A DNA stretch of 64,000 nucleotides from Bettongia penicillata ogilbyi (GCA_023548195.1 JAJHZJ010000808.1:3825182-3889181); one strand, 5' to 3'; shown: positions 1-12,573, numbered from the stretch's first letter. Notes: generated by a model from the sequence alone, not told the origin. Numbers and translations are program-made.

Positions 1-84
1 GTAGTAAGTATTTGGGCCGGATTTGAACTTAGGACCCCTGACTCCAGGCCCCGCTGTCTATGTACTGTGCCACCTACCCGCTCA
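1..84 (-). mobile_element. CORE-SINE fragment (MAR1/WSINE-like), cut by the window edge
   Basis: This is the reverse complement of the SINE head. It carries the complement of the tRNA-derived segment (ggtggcacagt, then a gactccaggcc block and a ttgaactt B-box-like part). It abuts a second SINE in the same orientation. Family naming is by recall of marsupial SINEs. Confidence 0.6.
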
Positions 85-87
85 GTA

Positions 88-336
88 GTTTGTTGTTTAA
101 TCATTTTAGTCATGTCCAACCTTTCAGGACTCCATTTGGCATTTCCTTGGGAAAGATACTGGGGTGGCTTTCCATTTCCTTCTCTAACCCATTTCACAGA
201 TGAAGAAACTGAGGCAGAACAGGGTTAAGTGACTTGCCCAGGATTGCACTGCTAGTAGGGATCTGAGGCCAGATTTGAACTGAGGTCTTCATGACTCCAG
301 GCCCAGTATTATATCCACTATACCTCCTACCTGCCC
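88..336 (-). mobile_element. Nearly complete CORE-SINE (MAR1/WSINE-like)
   Basis: Read on the minus strand the element runs from the gcaggtaggag head, through the tRNA-like A/B-box region and the core with cagtttcttcatctg, to a tail ending in the gagtcctgaaagg/ggacatgac block. The layout matches the marsupial tRNA-derived CORE-SINE repeated many times in this window. Confidence 0.7.
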
Positions 337-584
337 ATAAATAAAATAACTCCTCTTATCAACACCTGAATATTTCATCTCCTTTAAAATGATTAGTGTG
401 TAGATTTTTTTTTTGTTTGAATACCTTTATATTTTAGACCTGGATCTGTTAATATTTACTCTTTAAACGGAATTAACATTAATAAATATTTATTTGAGGT
501 TGGATGTTGTCATGTATGTAGTGTTGTATTGAATTCTTAATAATGTATGTTTATTAAAAAGTGCCCACAAACTCCTTACCTCAT

Positions 585-1255
585 TTTCCTTTCTTTTTAA
601 AAAAAATTATTTTTAGTTTCCAACATTCATTTCCACAAGATTTTGAGTTCCAAATTTTCTCCTCATCTCTCTCCTCCCCCTACCCCAGAAGGCCTTGCAT
701 TCTGATTACCCCTTTCCCCAATCTGCCCTCCCTTCTCTTATCCCCATCTTCTCTCTTTTCTTGTAGGGCAAGATAGATTTCTGTACCCCACTAATTGTAT
801 TTCTTATTTCCCAGTTGTATGTAAAAACAATTCTCAACATTCATTCCTTAAACTTTGATTTTCAACTTCTCTCCCTTCCTCCCTCCTCACCCTTCCCAAC
901 TGAGAAGGCCAGCAATTCAAAATAGGCTGTATATATGTGTAGTTTTGCTAAAGACTTCCATAATAGTCATGTTGTGTAAGAGTAACTATATTTCCCTCCA
1001 TCCTCTCCTGCCCCCATTTATTTTATTCTCTTTTTAGACCTTGTCCCTCCCCTAGAGTGTTTACTTCTAATTACTCCCTCCTCCCATTTGCCCTCCCTTC
1101 TGTCATCCCCCTCACCCCACTTGTCCCCTTCTCCCCTACTTTCCTGTAGTGTAAGATAGATTTTCATACCGAATTGAGTGTGCATGTTATACCCTCCTTA
1201 AGCTAAATGTGATTAGAGTAAGCTCCACTTTTTCCCTCTTACCATATTTCATTAA
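585..1255 (-). mobile_element. HAL1 fragment, 5'-truncated, 3' UTR only
   Basis: The pyrimidine-rich plus strand is colinear with the 3' UTR of the full-length HAL1 copies. It begins with the tail (caacattcatttccacaaga), has the ccccatcttctctctttt block, the aatagtcatgttgtgtaag block near 961, and the tttcataccgaattgag block near 1162. ORF1 is absent, so the copy is truncated on its 5' side near 1255. It looks more diverged than the copies at 30053 and 42324. Confidence 0.75.
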
Positions 1256-2622
1256 ATACATGTTTTACAATTTTGGGCATAAATTTTGTTTTCAGTTCTT
1301 TCTCTAATACAGAGAGTTCTACCATTAATTATTTTGTTTATGGGACCTCTATCACTAATACACGTGTCGCTAAGATGGCACGTCAAATATGGCAACAGAT
1401 AAGACATTTTGGTCACTTTCTTAGCTTAATTCAAAGTTGATTTCCAAAATGGTTCTGTAGGTCTTCCACCATTGACTTTTCCCATGTTTATCGAGTGTAA
1501 ATTAAAGCCTCAGAATTGTTTTGATTGAATTTCTCTTCATTTGTGATTTGGAGAAGTCTTTCACACGGTCGTTAAGAGTTTAATTATTGTTTGTTCACAT
1601 CCTTTGAACTCTTAAACATAGGGCACGGCTTTTGGTTTTATGTATTTGTTGTTAAGTTCCCTGCATGTCTTGGATTTTAAATCCATCAGAGGCATGGCCT
1701 AGTGCATAGAGAGCTTCTTGGACTTGGGGTCAGGAAGATTATTTTTGAGTTTGGCGATCACCTCTAACCATTTCTAGGTTGAGTTCTCTACCTGACCATA
1801 GAATGTTGCTTTTTTTGGTTCTTTACAATGGTAGAACTTTTACCATTTATATTACATGTACATCCATTTTGAGCTTATTGTGGTGTAAGATGCTCTAAAC
1901 ATGACTTCTAGAAAGCTACTATCCAGTTTTCATTACAGTTCTTGTCAAAATTCCCTAAATAATTTTTGTTTTCCTGTTTATCAAGCAGCGTAATATCAAG
2001 GAATATTAAATACTAAAATTGAGACAGATATTAACTAATCTTCAATCCATGAACATTAACATCTCTTTTAGAAAAGCGTTTCTTGTTGCAGCCACAGCCC
2101 CCTGTTTGTTTTAGCCATCAGTTCTCTGATTGTGATAAAGAGATGTGTAGGCAGCAAACAAGTATGAGAAACGTTAAAAAGAATGGCAGCCGTATTCCAG
2201 TTTCTTGGGATCTCACTGATGGCCTACGTAGTTACACTTTCAGAAAGTATAATGTATCTGATGTGTGTTATTCCCTGGTCAAAAGTATTTGTTTCATGGG
2301 GACAGAGGTATGGGTTTGGATTGTATTTATTTAGTCTCATTCTGTTTATTGCTTTCTTAATTCAGCAGACATACAGCAGGGGAAAGAAATCCTTAATCAT
2401 TTAAGTGGATTTTATTAGCTCATTAAAATAAAAGTTTTTCAGTAGGTTTTTTTTGAAAGTCTCTGTACGTGGGACCCTTTGTAGTATTTTTAACTTTAGC
2501 TTCCTTTGTCTTGCTCCTCTTTGGCCAGCCTTTTCTCGTGGGTCCTGTTCGTCTTTTTTGTTATGTATTGCTAGGCAGAAAAAAGTCATTCGTTTCAATT
2601 GGTAACGTTTATATAATTAAAG
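1256..2622 (+). other. Intronic sequence upstream of the first visible N4BP2 exon
   Basis: This stretch is mostly unique AT-rich sequence. It holds a degenerate SINE head at about 1685-1790 (aggcatggcctagtgcatag, then ggggtcaggaaga). Open frames at 2083-2404 have no domain or splice context that I recognise, and the preceding N4BP2 exon was not found here. Confidence 0.55.
1685..1790 (+). mobile_element. Degenerate SINE head
   Basis: A tRNA-derived head in plus orientation with the ggcctagtgcatagag and ggggtcaggaaga blocks. The tail is missing. Confidence 0.45.
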
Positions 2623-2791
2623 GGTAGTCTCCATGAGGAGAAGATGAGAGAAGCCAACCATCTTGCTGCTGTGGAGATATTTGAAAAAGTCAATGCATCC
2701 CTCTTGCCACAGAATGTTTTGGACCTGCATGGACTCCACGTAGATGAAGCCATAAATCATTTAATAACTGTATTGCAACAAAAAACTGAAG
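2623..2791 (+). CDS. N4BP2: N4BP2 coding exon: start of the C-terminal Smr domain
   Basis: N4BP2 (NEDD4-binding protein 2, B3BP) is a large protein with an N-terminal P-loop polynucleotide-kinase domain, CUE-type ubiquitin binding and a C-terminal Smr nuclease domain. Its yeast and worm relatives (Cue2, NONU-1) act on mRNA at stalled ribosomes. This exon follows an AG acceptor at 2621-2622 and starts in phase 0. It encodes the helical lead-in (GSLHEEKMREANHLAAVEIF) and then the Smr hallmark LDLHGLHVDEA. It ends after the first base of a codon, just before a GTAAAT donor at 2792. The 169-bp length gives phase 1, which fits the next exon exactly. The family assignment rests on close agreement with the known mammalian C-terminus. 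The methionine at 2644 is internal and is not a translation start. The upstream exons lie outside the window or were not found. Confidence 0.93.
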
Positions 2792-3414
2792 GTAAATGTT
2801 TAGTAATCACTTTACAAAAACATTGATTTTGTTTATTTTTGCATATTCATGGAAAATTAGAGGGTCGTCTGTATTTATATGCTGATGATCACTAAATGGT
2901 ATATAAATAAAGTTTATATTACTTTCCCTATTTAGTGACTCCCTTTTGAAAAATATTCCTCTTTGGCCTTCATGGAGATATTTACTATACTATTCTGCAT
3001 GTTTCTTGCATCTATTTCTCATTTCTTGCATCTATTCTAGTTCAGTATTTCTTAATGTCAGGCCACTTATAAATCTGATAACTCTATAACTTGAAAAGAA
3101 CTTTCATAAATCTCAGATCTTTTGGTGTATTGGGAATGAAAAGAACATAGACACAATTACTGAAAATCATGAAATTGTCACAGAAAGCATTTTGGTAAAA
3201 CTCGAAAGTCATCAAGGCATAGCTCTAGAATAAGCTGGATATTTCATCTTCCCTGCCTTTCTGTCTTCAACTCAAGTAAATGAAGCAACCTGGTTAGGCT
3301 AAACATTTCCTGAGAATTCTTAAAATATTCTCATATCTCTTCCTTGGGACCAGTTTTATATTTTGTAACTTTGTAACACTTATTTTCTTTTTAAAAATTT
3401 TAAGTTTTTGACTA

Positions 3415-4330
3415 TAATTTTTCAGTTAATAATTGTTTCTTAATTGATCTATCCTCTTTTCTTACCTCTTTCCTCTTAGTTGAGTAAATAAAAAAAATTT
3501 AAGCCCATACTTGTATAATTTGGCAAAACCAATTCGCATACTAGCCATGTTCAAAAACATATCTCTCTCTTTGCATTTTAAGTTCATTATCATGTTATCA
3601 GGAGGTGACTTTTAAAACTTCCTCTTTTAGACTTATAATTAGACTTTTTTGTTTTATAATTGTATTCATCAGAGTTCTAAAGCCTTTTAAAGTTTTTTCC
3701 TCTGTGAAGTTATCGGAATAAATTGTTCTACATCTACATCAGTTTGTAGAGATCTACATCAGTTTGTAGAGATCTTCCCAGTTATCTCCCAAATTGTTCA
3801 TTTCATGATTTCTATGGCTTAGTTATATTCCATTGCATTCATAATCCACAATTTCTTTAGCCATTCCCAATAGTAGTGTTCCTTTAGTTCACCTTTTATT
3901 TCCAATTTTTGTCTGTCATGAAAAGACTTAACAAATTCTAAATATATTTGTGCCTATAGATTCTTTTCTTTTTTGTTTTATTTTGGAGGATAGCCCTACT
4001 AGTGGTATGGTTGGTTCAAAGAATATAGTCAGAAATTAGTTTTCAGGATGATTAGGCCAATTCCTGGCTTCACCAGCATTACACAAGTTTGCTTGTTTCC
4101 CCAAAATTCTTCCAGTATTTGTCATTTTCTTTTGTCACCTTTGCCAGTATGCGAGGTGTGAGGGTGGAGTCTTTAAGTTTTATTTTATGCCTCTCAAATT
4201 GTAAGTGATTTAGAACATTTTTAATACAATTTATTGATATCCTGGATTTCTTCCTTTGAAAACTGCCAGTTCATATCAGTTCGAAAATGGGTTCTTACTC
4301 TTGTAATTCATAGTAACTTTTTGTAGAATA
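3415..4330 (-). mobile_element. L1 3' part, decayed
   Basis: On the plus strand this is the antisense of the marsupial L1 ORF2 end and 3' UTR. It has a tattccattgcattcataat block, a cctactagtggtatgg block near 3991, a tgtcattttcttttgtcac block and an aaaactgccagttcatat block. Many indels leave no usable frame. Confidence 0.7.
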
Positions 4331-4632
4331 TAGTAACATCACTTAGGTAAATTGTAAATCGAGCCCAAAGAATTTGAACAATATCTTGTGAAAATTCTGG
4401 AAGGAGAGCATTATTTGAATGCCAAAGGAGTCTTTTTTTCTTCCATTCCATGTTTTAATCTGTGACTAATCTATGACTTTGATGATAAATTTGGTTGAAG
4501 GTACAAAACTGCAATCAGAACAGAAGCAAAACTCAAATTTTATTACAATTAAAATTCATGCTAGAGAGGAGGAGGGAGACAAAAGCATTAAGAAATAAGA
4601 TAGGCTGGAATCCAAAACTTGCTGAGGGCTAA

Positions 4633-5050
4633 TGTAACCCAATGGGATAACCATAGCACAGGCTCTGGATATGCATGCAAAATCACAAAATACAAACCCT
4701 CTTCCTCAAAGATGAAACCAAGACATTTATTCAAACATCAGACAGCCAAATCTGTCATGGTAACAAAGAAATCTATACACATTCTCAATGCAGGGAGCAC
4801 AACCATCCCCAAGCCTTCCCTCCATTAGGCCTCCCACAAACAAGAGCCCTCTCTCACTCATGCTAGCTACTTGGCTCTGCTGGCTGCCTCTCTCTCAGCT
4901 CCACCTCACTCTTTCTTCCTGTTGCACCTTTCCTGGTCTAGGCAAGCTCCCACCAACATCTGCACAATATGACTCAGGCTGTGGGCTGGGCCAGTGCTGA
5001 AAGCAGGTCACAAGGGGCAGGGAAGAACATCAGATTCCTTTACCATTACA
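4633..5050 (-). mobile_element. Solo LTR of an endogenous retrovirus
   Basis: On the minus strand the LTR starts TGTAATGG (end at 5050) and finishes GGGTTACA (near 4633), so it has TG...CA ends. A poly(A) signal AATAAA reads at 4731-4726 on the minus strand. It is homologous along its length to the LTR at 40103-40582, including the cagcccacagcctgagtca block and the R-like gaggaagagggtttgtatttt block. No internal retroviral sequence is attached, and I could not find a clean target-site duplication. Confidence 0.65.
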
Positions 5051-5724
5051 GTTAGTCAGCCCTAAAAGTATGGGACTCTCTTAAGGATGAGATTCTGAAG
5101 ATATAAACAGAAATAATTTCAGTAAGGGTTAGAAAGGGACTTGTCAATAGATAATCATGTGACTAAACAGGGAACTTGTTAATAATGGGTGGATGTTGGA
5201 AGCGAGTGTGTCACAAGCGCTAATGTTCAGAATGAGCTTAGGGAAACAGAACGGCAAAATGACTGCATTAGTTTAAATGGACAAAACAAAGCAATCAAAT
5301 GAATGTGGCCGGATTACAAAGAACTTTCAAACCCAGCTTGGATAAAGAGAACTCCTTTGGGGTGGGAGGTCTTTGGGTGTGGAGCAATGATATGTTTTCA
5401 GACTTTTCCACTGTACTTTGGGTTTGCTGATTTTTTTCCCCCTTTCAAATTTTCTTTTAAAAAATTAACCCATTTCTTACATGTGATAGATTTCTGATGG
5501 GGCAGAAGGAATATTAGCAGAAATTGTGATGTAGAAAACAAGGTAGGAAAGTTTTTCTTTTTTGAAAGATCATGAATGAAGGAGTCATAGAACTGTCTCC
5601 CATTTTTTTTAAATGAGTGGAGTAAAATCTGGATTGTAAAATAGTGAAATGGACTTCAATTTTTGACTAAATTCTAGAATGTTGTTTAAGAGGTGGTTTG
5701 TGAGCATTTAGAAAAGTATACTGC

Positions 5725-5935
5725 TGGTTATAGAATCCTACAGTCCAACCTGCTCATTTTACAAATGAGGGAAACTGAGACTCAAGGAAGATAAATACTT
5801 ACCCAAGAAGTTTATTAAATAAAAGAATGACATGATCAGACCTATGCTTTTGGAAAATCACTTTGGCAACTCTTTGGAGCTCTGGAGAGAATGAATTGGG
5901 GAGGGGAAAATGAGACAGAAAGGCTAATAAGTTAC
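5725..5935 (+). mobile_element. MIR3/L2-like fragment
   Basis: It contains the cagtccaacctgctcatttt and gaggg-aaactgaga blocks typical of old MIR3-type repeats, then gacatgatcagacctatgc, a block common in old LINE-derived repeats. The edges are uncertain. Confidence 0.4.
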
Positions 5936-6009
5936 GCAAACCATTTTATAGTTTAATAGATGTTTGTTGAATGCTACAGTTTTTTTAAAGTCTTGAAAAG
6001 CCATTGATA

Positions 6010-6165
6010 AGAGTCCTAGATTTGGAATTAAAAGGACTGGGTTTAATTTGGACACACAGTGCCTGTGACCTTGTGCACATTAACCTCTCAGGGCCTTGAT
6101 TTTCTCATCCTTAAAATGACAGTTAGACCAAAAGTCCCATCTAATTCTAAATCTAAGATCCTGTT
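6010..6165 (+). mobile_element. MIR-type SINE
   Basis: Plus-strand MIR-like order: gagtcctagatttggaatta, tgtgaccttgtgcac, tctcagggccttgattttct, and a core-like aaatgacagttagaccaaa. Confidence 0.5.
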
Positions 6166-6479
6166 TTTTTTTGTTTTTTAAGACTGGATCTCCCTATCTA
6201 TCGCAGTATGAACAGTACAGGTCTCATTTCCACTAAGGATTCCTTAGGCAAGTAAGACTTACGAGAAAACAGTGAGTGAAAAATGCGTAATTCAAAACTT
6301 GAGAAATTCACGTACATTTGCCTCTTAATGGAGCTCCCTGAGGACTGTAATGATCTAGGAGAACTGGTTCAAATAAACAAATGATTTCTTTTTCCATCTC
6401 CATGCTTACAACACCTCTCTCTAGCGTCTGTCCTTTAGAATCTTTAGTTTCCTTTAAGAATCAGACAGCTTAAGTGCTA

Positions 6480-6665
6480 CTTAAAACTTGGGAAACTTAT
6501 TACAACCCCTTTCCTCCCTCCCAAACTTCTCCCTTCAGATGTCTGGCCTGTCCATCCCTCTATCATCTACCCTTAGTACCTTGTAAGCTCCCTGAAGGCA
6601 GGAACTGTTCCATCTTGCTCAGTATCTGGCACATAATAGACATTTAGTAGTTACTGCACAGTTCA
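6480..6665 (+). mobile_element. L2 3' end
   Basis: It shows the typical L2 3' terminus: cttgtaagctccctgaaggc, ggaactgttccatcttg, then atctggcacataatagac. A related copy lies at 18961-19205. Confidence 0.6.
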
Positions 6666-6944
6666 TTGAATCTTAGAAATTGTAGGCGCTAATCAGTCAG
6701 CTCAGTGTTTCTTTCTGCCATGAAAAAAAGAGGGGAAAGGGCATGCTTGCTTCACCAGAAGATGGAAGTAGACAAAACACCAGATGTCCAGAGTAGCGTG
6801 AACCCTAGGGGAATGGGGTCATTTAGTTCCAGGCTAGTTATCCCAGTGTTGTGGGAAGGGGAGTTTGGGTATATTCCTGGTAAATGAAGAGATAGTGATA
6901 GGAGCTAGACTTGCTAGTTCATTGCTGGACAATCCCAAGGGAAG

Positions 6945-7170
6945 TCAGGCGGCACAGTGGACAGAGCACTAGGCTTGGGGTCAGGAAGACCTGAGTTCAC
7001 ACCCAGCCTCACACACTTACTAGCTGTGTAATCTGTGTTTGCCTCAGTTTCTTCTTGTTTAAAATAGCAATAATAATAGCACTTGTACCACAGGGCTTTT
7101 GTGAGGGACTAGTGAAATAGTCATTGTAAGGTACTTAGCACGGTGTCTGGCACGTAGTGCTTCTACTAAA
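6945..7170 (+). mobile_element. CORE-SINE (MAR1/WSINE-like)
   Basis: A plus-strand SINE from ggcggcacagtggacagag, through ggggtcaggaagacctgagt, to a core ending in gcacggtgtctggcacgtag. Confidence 0.7.
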
Positions 7171-7171
7171 C

Positions 7172-7265
7172 ATGATTCAGTGGATAAAAGGCTGCTCTTA
7201 AAGCTAGAAAGACTTGGATTCGTGTCCTGCATCTGACACATACTGAATAATGAGCAGATCACTTG
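7172..7265 (+). mobile_element. SINE head fragment
   Basis: A second, degenerate SINE head in the same orientation (gattcagtggataaaagg ... agaaagacttggattcg). Confidence 0.5.
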
Positions 7266-7359
7266 ACCCCCTCATAGTGGTCTAGAATGCTTCTCTTGAT
7301 CAGATTCAGTCTCCTACCTCTCATTCTCCGTGTTCCTGCAATATGCTATAAATCCATTT

Positions 7360-7432
7360 GTTGTAGCTGAGGAGTCAATTCAGTTGTGTCCGACTCTTTG
7401 TGACCCCATTTGGGGTTTTGACTAGGTGTCGA
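7360..7432 (-). mobile_element. SINE tail fragment
   Basis: An antisense SINE end with ttgtgtccgactctttgtga and ccccatttggggttttga, as in the SINEs at 88-336 and 52965-53215. Confidence 0.6.
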
Positions 7433-7749
7433 CATTGTTACTACTAGCAATAAGTAAGTGATGCTCCTCTGCTTCAGAGCAAAGGGGATGGGGATGTGAG
7501 AGGATTTAAAGAAGGATATGGAATTTCCTCTCCATTCTTCAGTCCTTTATTCTTTGAAGATTCACCAAATGTGGAATTTGGATAAAACATGCATTTTTTG
7601 TGATTTTTTTTTTTGTTTGGTTTGGTTTGGGTTGTTACATATATCAGACATTGCAGAAACGTTTTTAGATAGGTAAGTGTGGATCTGTTATATGTCACGA
7701 CCTCCTTTGTGAGAGTGAATTTTAACAGTTATAATTCCTTTTGTAACAG

Positions 7750-7873
7750 AGCATAAACAGAATGGTGGTAAACCATATCTCTCTGTAATTACGGGAAGAG
7801 GAAACCATAGCCAGGGAGGCGTTGCTCGAATCAAACCAGCAGTCATTAAATACCTCACAAGCCACAACTTCAG
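7750..7873 (+). CDS. N4BP2: N4BP2 coding exon: Smr domain core
   Basis: This 124-bp exon completes the split GAG codon from the previous exon and ends with AG of a split arginine codon, before a GTGAGC donor at 7874. It encodes the Smr signature TGRGNHSQGGVARIKPAV. The TGRG-x-HS loop with its histidine is the conserved nucleic-acid-binding and catalytic loop of Smr endonucleases, so the active-site region looks intact. The start EHKQNGGKPYLSVI matches the family well. Both splice sites are canonical and the frame is open throughout, so this is a live exon and not a processed copy. Confidence 0.95.
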
Positions 7874-9102
7874 GTGAGCTTAGATTTCTGTTATAGATAA
7901 TGAAACTTGCATATATAATCAGGTAAACACTGATGTTTGTTCAAAATGGGTTCTTGCATTGGTACATTGAAATTAACTATACTAATCCGATTGCAGTATT
8001 TCATGCCACAAATCATGCACATAAATAAAAATAGAAGTTTATATCTCTTTGCATGTTTTATTACTAATCTATTTCCAGCCGTAGTAAGAATTTAAAAAAA
8101 AAAAAAGCAGAACACATATATTGTGCCTCATACTAATCAAGTGAGTGGTAGTATTTTGAAAGTTCATACTATTGGAGAAAGATTGACTGAAGATGTTTTC
8201 TAAGATGAAATATTAAGATTACACATCATAATAGACGTTTGCTGTTAGCTTTTCCCACATTTTGAAGGTCACGTATTATTTGGTGACTGAAATGGTGAAG
8301 AAGGATGAAAGTATCTATTTGAAGACAGATTTGCAGATCAGTCAACACTTTCATCAGTGTGGTATAATTGTAAAGGTTACTTCTTTGTAATAAAACTCTG
8401 TGTTTGTACTAAAGAATATTCACTCTGAGGGTGGGAAGTAGTATTTCAGAATTAATTTTGGAAAAGGAGCCATCCAGCCATACATGGTATCATTAATTAG
8501 GAATGTCTTACTGACTAATGTTACTGTTTACTTTTCTGTTGAACAAAGTTCAAGGCCAACAGGATCTGAGGACTTTATTCCTTTTGTCTTCCTGCTGGCA
8601 TTGACCTTTCATGAGTGACTCCTCCAGGGGACTGACTTCTTATTTGAAGACAGTCTAACTGCAAATAGCAATGATCTTATCCTTACGCATCATTTCTTCC
8701 TTCCTGAATTTGGAAGCATAATTCAGGTCTGATAGTTGAGAAAATTGGACTTACTTAGCAGGATTCAGGTAGAGGGGCTAACTCCTGTTTCTGAATCGCA
8801 TTTAATTTGTCATCAGAGGAAATGATAGCAAATAGTGAAAATGAGTGATGTTAAAAGCACAGAACTTGAGGACTTGAAAGGGACCTTAAATGTCACCTAG
8901 TTCTTCACCTTTTGCATATGAGGAAATATCTGGTGTATGGCAGAGCATGGAGTGGACTCTGAATTCCTTAATACTTTATTTGAGATTCTTTCCATTGTAT
9001 TATGTTGAGCAGAGGCACGTTGACGTTGAGATGAAGCTGATAAGGGGATATTTTTAAGTCTATTATGTAAGTATTTTCAATCTCTTGCTTCTTGTTTTGC
9101 AG
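7874..9102 (+). other. N4BP2: N4BP2 last intron
   Basis: It runs from a GTGAGC donor to a tttgttttgcag acceptor. The content is unique apart from a short MIR-like piece near 8870-8940 (agggaccttaaatgtcacct). No gene was seen. Confidence 0.85.
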
Positions 9103-9148
9103 GTTCTCTGAAATTAAACCAGGGTGCTTGAAAGTTATACTGAAGTAA
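9103..9148 (+). CDS. N4BP2: N4BP2 last coding exon with stop codon
   Basis: It completes the split arginine codon and encodes FSEIKPGCLKVILK, the extreme C-terminus of N4BP2, ending at TAA 9146-9148. The three visible exons together make 339 nt (112 codons plus stop) with no frame conflict. The C-terminus matches the family except for conservative changes. Confidence 0.94.
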
Positions 9149-9448
9149 ACAGCTGACGTTTTTGTTGTTAAAACTTGTACTGAAACATTTGCAGCAATTG
9201 AAATTGACTTTACTGTTATACAAGTATTTCCTTGGGGTTACTTTCCACTTTTACAGTGAAATAATTTGTGATGTTTTTCAGAACTTGAAAGAATCTTACT
9301 TTTTTTTTTTACTAAGTCTACTGCCAAATATATTGCCTATCAAAGATAAAAAAAAATACAGCATCCTTATTGATTACAGAATTTTAAAGAAAGCTATGTT
9401 TGATTACCATTTAAAAGTTTGATGACCCCCTCAATTCTACTTTCAGAA

Positions 9449-9454
9449 AATAAA
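9449..9454 (+). terminator. Possible proximal poly(A) signal of N4BP2
   Basis: A canonical AATAAA lies 300 bp after the stop codon. A second one is at 9869-9874. Confidence 0.4.
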
Positions 9455-12400
9455 AACTTTTGTATTGCTATTTTAACATTTACACAGTATCTCATAGACT
9501 TCCAGGTGGTATGGAGAATACTAGAACAGTATGGTTCCTACCTATCAAAATTTTGTTTAAAAAAAAAAAAAAAAGACAGCAGTCATATTTGAATTTGACA
9601 CACAAGTCAAACATCTTATTTATTGTCATTTTGTCCTGCCATATGCCAAGAGAGACTACTGGGATTTTTTTTTCCCTGACTTGTGGGATCTCTCTTTCCT
9701 TTATCCTGTGTGTGTCATGGGTGAAGAAAGGGCAGGTTAGATAGGTAGGTAGGGACCCTTCCCATCAGTCTTTCTCATGCTCTCCTTTGCACCTATTTTG
9801 ATAAGTCAGGAATGTTTAAAAAAATGTTTATACAGACCTTGTTATTGGGACATGTTCTTTGTTGTTTAAATAAAATGACCCCTTAAATATAGTATTAAGT
9901 ATTTTCATTTATGTTTAATATAGGTAAATTTAGAAAACATTCTTAACTCTAAATGACGTAAAGGAAAACCTTCAAGCTAAAGTTTTAACCATATTAAACA
10001 TAATCGTTGACGTTTTCTCAAAGGAAAATTCCATAGATTTGCTCTGCTCATGTGAACTAGTTGTACATACATACTTTTCTTTGTAATTATTTTCCATTAT
10101 GCTGCTTTGAGCTGAGAAAATTTAAGTGTAATTTTCATTATGGAATTTATTCCCCATTATGACATCTTTTCAAAAAAATTTATTGTAGCATGATAAATAG
10201 GTTTGTGTTATTTTAAAAAATATAGAATAAATTTTTATTTTTGGGGGGGAAAGAATTTGACTAAAAGGTAGAAGATTTTTTTCCACACTTACTTAACAAA
10301 CTATTTTTTTTTTCTTGAGATATGAGATCAGCAATTCAGGAATCACTTTTCAGGTACTAATTTACTGTAAAATATTCTCAAAATTTATAACTAAGTCTAC
10401 AAAAAGAAGATACATTTTAATAAAAACTGATCCCAGGAGCATCTTGAAGTATTTTTTTAAGAAAAAATAACGTACTATGTATGAATGCATGCTTTTTAAA
10501 GGAAAGCCTCACTTGTGAAGTTGTATTTTCAGGAAAAAAAATCTGAGTTTATGTATAGTACCAGAAACATTTTTAGTAGTTGCCGCTGAAGTATTTTTCA
10601 CATGATTACATTTTAAACTGTTTTATAATTTGTTAAAATCTAAGGAGATGTTGATAATTTAGCTTATGGTCTTTCTCTTATGTAAAGAGCTATACGTGTA
10701 AAAATAAAACCTAACTTTTCCCACAATTACTGCAAAAGTGTAATTGTAATGAAAACAACAAAATATGTGTGTTAGTAAGGAAGTTTAAGAGGTGTCTTAA
10801 AAATTTTGATTGCGGCATAGGGCCAACTGAGTATTGGAGCATATGCAACTTTCTACTCAGTTCCTCAATTTTTTATATTAGATGACCCAGTGATAAAATA
10901 ACTTGATTATTTGAGTTGGAATTATTCCACTATGTCTTTACCTTGCATAGTGGTATGGACAAAGTGATCTAAAGGCCACTTAATATATTGAAGTAAAAAT
11001 CAAACTGTTCATATCTTGGAGTTGTACATTGGTAGCTTGAATCCAATACCTTAATTTTGGCAAAGATGGTGTTTTTTTTTCTTGATTATTAAAAATGCAC
11101 CATGGAATTTTTATGGAATCATTGGTGGTTTATCCATAAAAATATTTTTATTCCAAATTTACCCACTCCACCAATTCCTCACCCTCTTCCCTTGGCACAC
11201 TTTTGAACAACTTCTCTTATAGTTGATGTGTGCTCAGGAGACAAAAGCCTAATTAACTTAGGCAAAACATAATTAGGAAAGAAAACATTGTTTTCCTCTC
11301 CCAGTCATAAAGTGCATGCCAAAGAGAATCAATTTGGGGATTATCTACTGTTTTATGTGTTGGTATATATGTGCCCACAGTTCATTGACTGTCTTAAAAA
11401 ATTCTTTTTTATTTGGTTACTTTTAGGAGATTTCATCATTGATTATGTATCTTGACTGTAACCTTTACCAATATCTAACAAGAAATAGAGGATAGAAATG
11501 ATTTTTCAAAAATGAAAGAATGACAATATTTTATTTTTCTTCTTTCCCCTTAAATGAAAAATGATAGCATGTTTTATCAGAATTTTTCACCATGGCATGT
11601 TTGCCTACATATTGGCTTTTTTTTTTTTTTTAATTTTTCTTTGCTGTTAAGTTCATGCTCAGGTTGACAGAACTATAATTTCTTTTAAAAATAGTTTGTA
11701 TTGATTAAGTAAGTGAGTGCATCATAGGAGTCGTAAAACATTCTGAAGGCATAGCTTGTGATTTCTTTCTGATAGTCTTTTTTAATTCAAATCTTTTCCT
11801 ATGGTTGGCAGATGACCCCTGCCTCAGCAATGGTAGCAAATTTTTGAGGTGGTGGAGACTAGAAACCTTTGAAACTCAGGAAATTGCTCCGACAATGTTC
11901 TGCATGATCTAAATTTATGAAAGTGACCACAAAAATATGGTATGCTTTTTCCTATGCTTTTCATTGGATATGGTTCTTGTGCATTAATACATCTATTTTG
12001 TTTTGTGATGGGAGTGAAATTTAATAACTATTGTACAGTGGCTTAATCTTGTTTGTCTTTATTTACATGGTGAAAAAATAGACCTAAATGTTTGTATGGT
12101 ATAAAGTGTTATTAAAAGATCTAATAAGAGTCTGCATAGTCTATGTTAATGGTGCTTATATATCCTTTAAATGTAATTCAGGTTCACAGAGTATTAACAC
12201 AGAATTAATGAAGAACAAGACTAGAACCACATCAGTATCTTGAAATCTTTGTATGCCTTCATCTTGGATGCCAAGTTTTGTTTTTATTCTTCTAAATGTT
12301 AACTTTGGATTCTGTGTCAAGTAATGAGCCTGCTATTGATGAGTAATTGAAATAACTGTGAACATTCTCATTGAAATACAACATTGCAGCTAAGGTTATT

Positions 12401-12573
12401 AAGATCAGTTCATTGGAGAACATATTTAATTTTTCAGACAGTATATCAAAAACTGTATTATAGAGAAAAGTGTAATTTTGTTGTTAACTATGTAATTTTT
12501 TATTGAAAGACTTTTTATAATTTTACCTTTAAAATTTCTATTGAAAAGAATTTGAAAATTGTACATCTAGTTT

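Larger units (their letters stand above)
2792..7749 (+). other. N4BP2: N4BP2 intron with repeat insertions
   Basis: The intron is bounded by GTAAAT at 2792 and a pyrimidine-rich ttccttttgtaacag acceptor ending at 7749. It contains a decayed minus-strand L1 (3415-4330), a solo LTR (4633-5050), MIR/L2 pieces (about 5725-6665) and SINEs (6945-7432). The rest is unique AT-rich sequence in which I see no exon. Confidence 0.85.

Noticed and set aside
1..84. Possible tRNA gene
   Set aside because: The tRNA-like head is part of a SINE and is diverged; no cloverleaf with intact arms is evident.
2083..2404. Two overlapping plus-strand frames upstream of the N4BP2 exon
   Set aside because: No similarity to N4BP2 or any family I know, no convincing splice sites, and they overlap each other in different frames. 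They look like chance frames in an intron.
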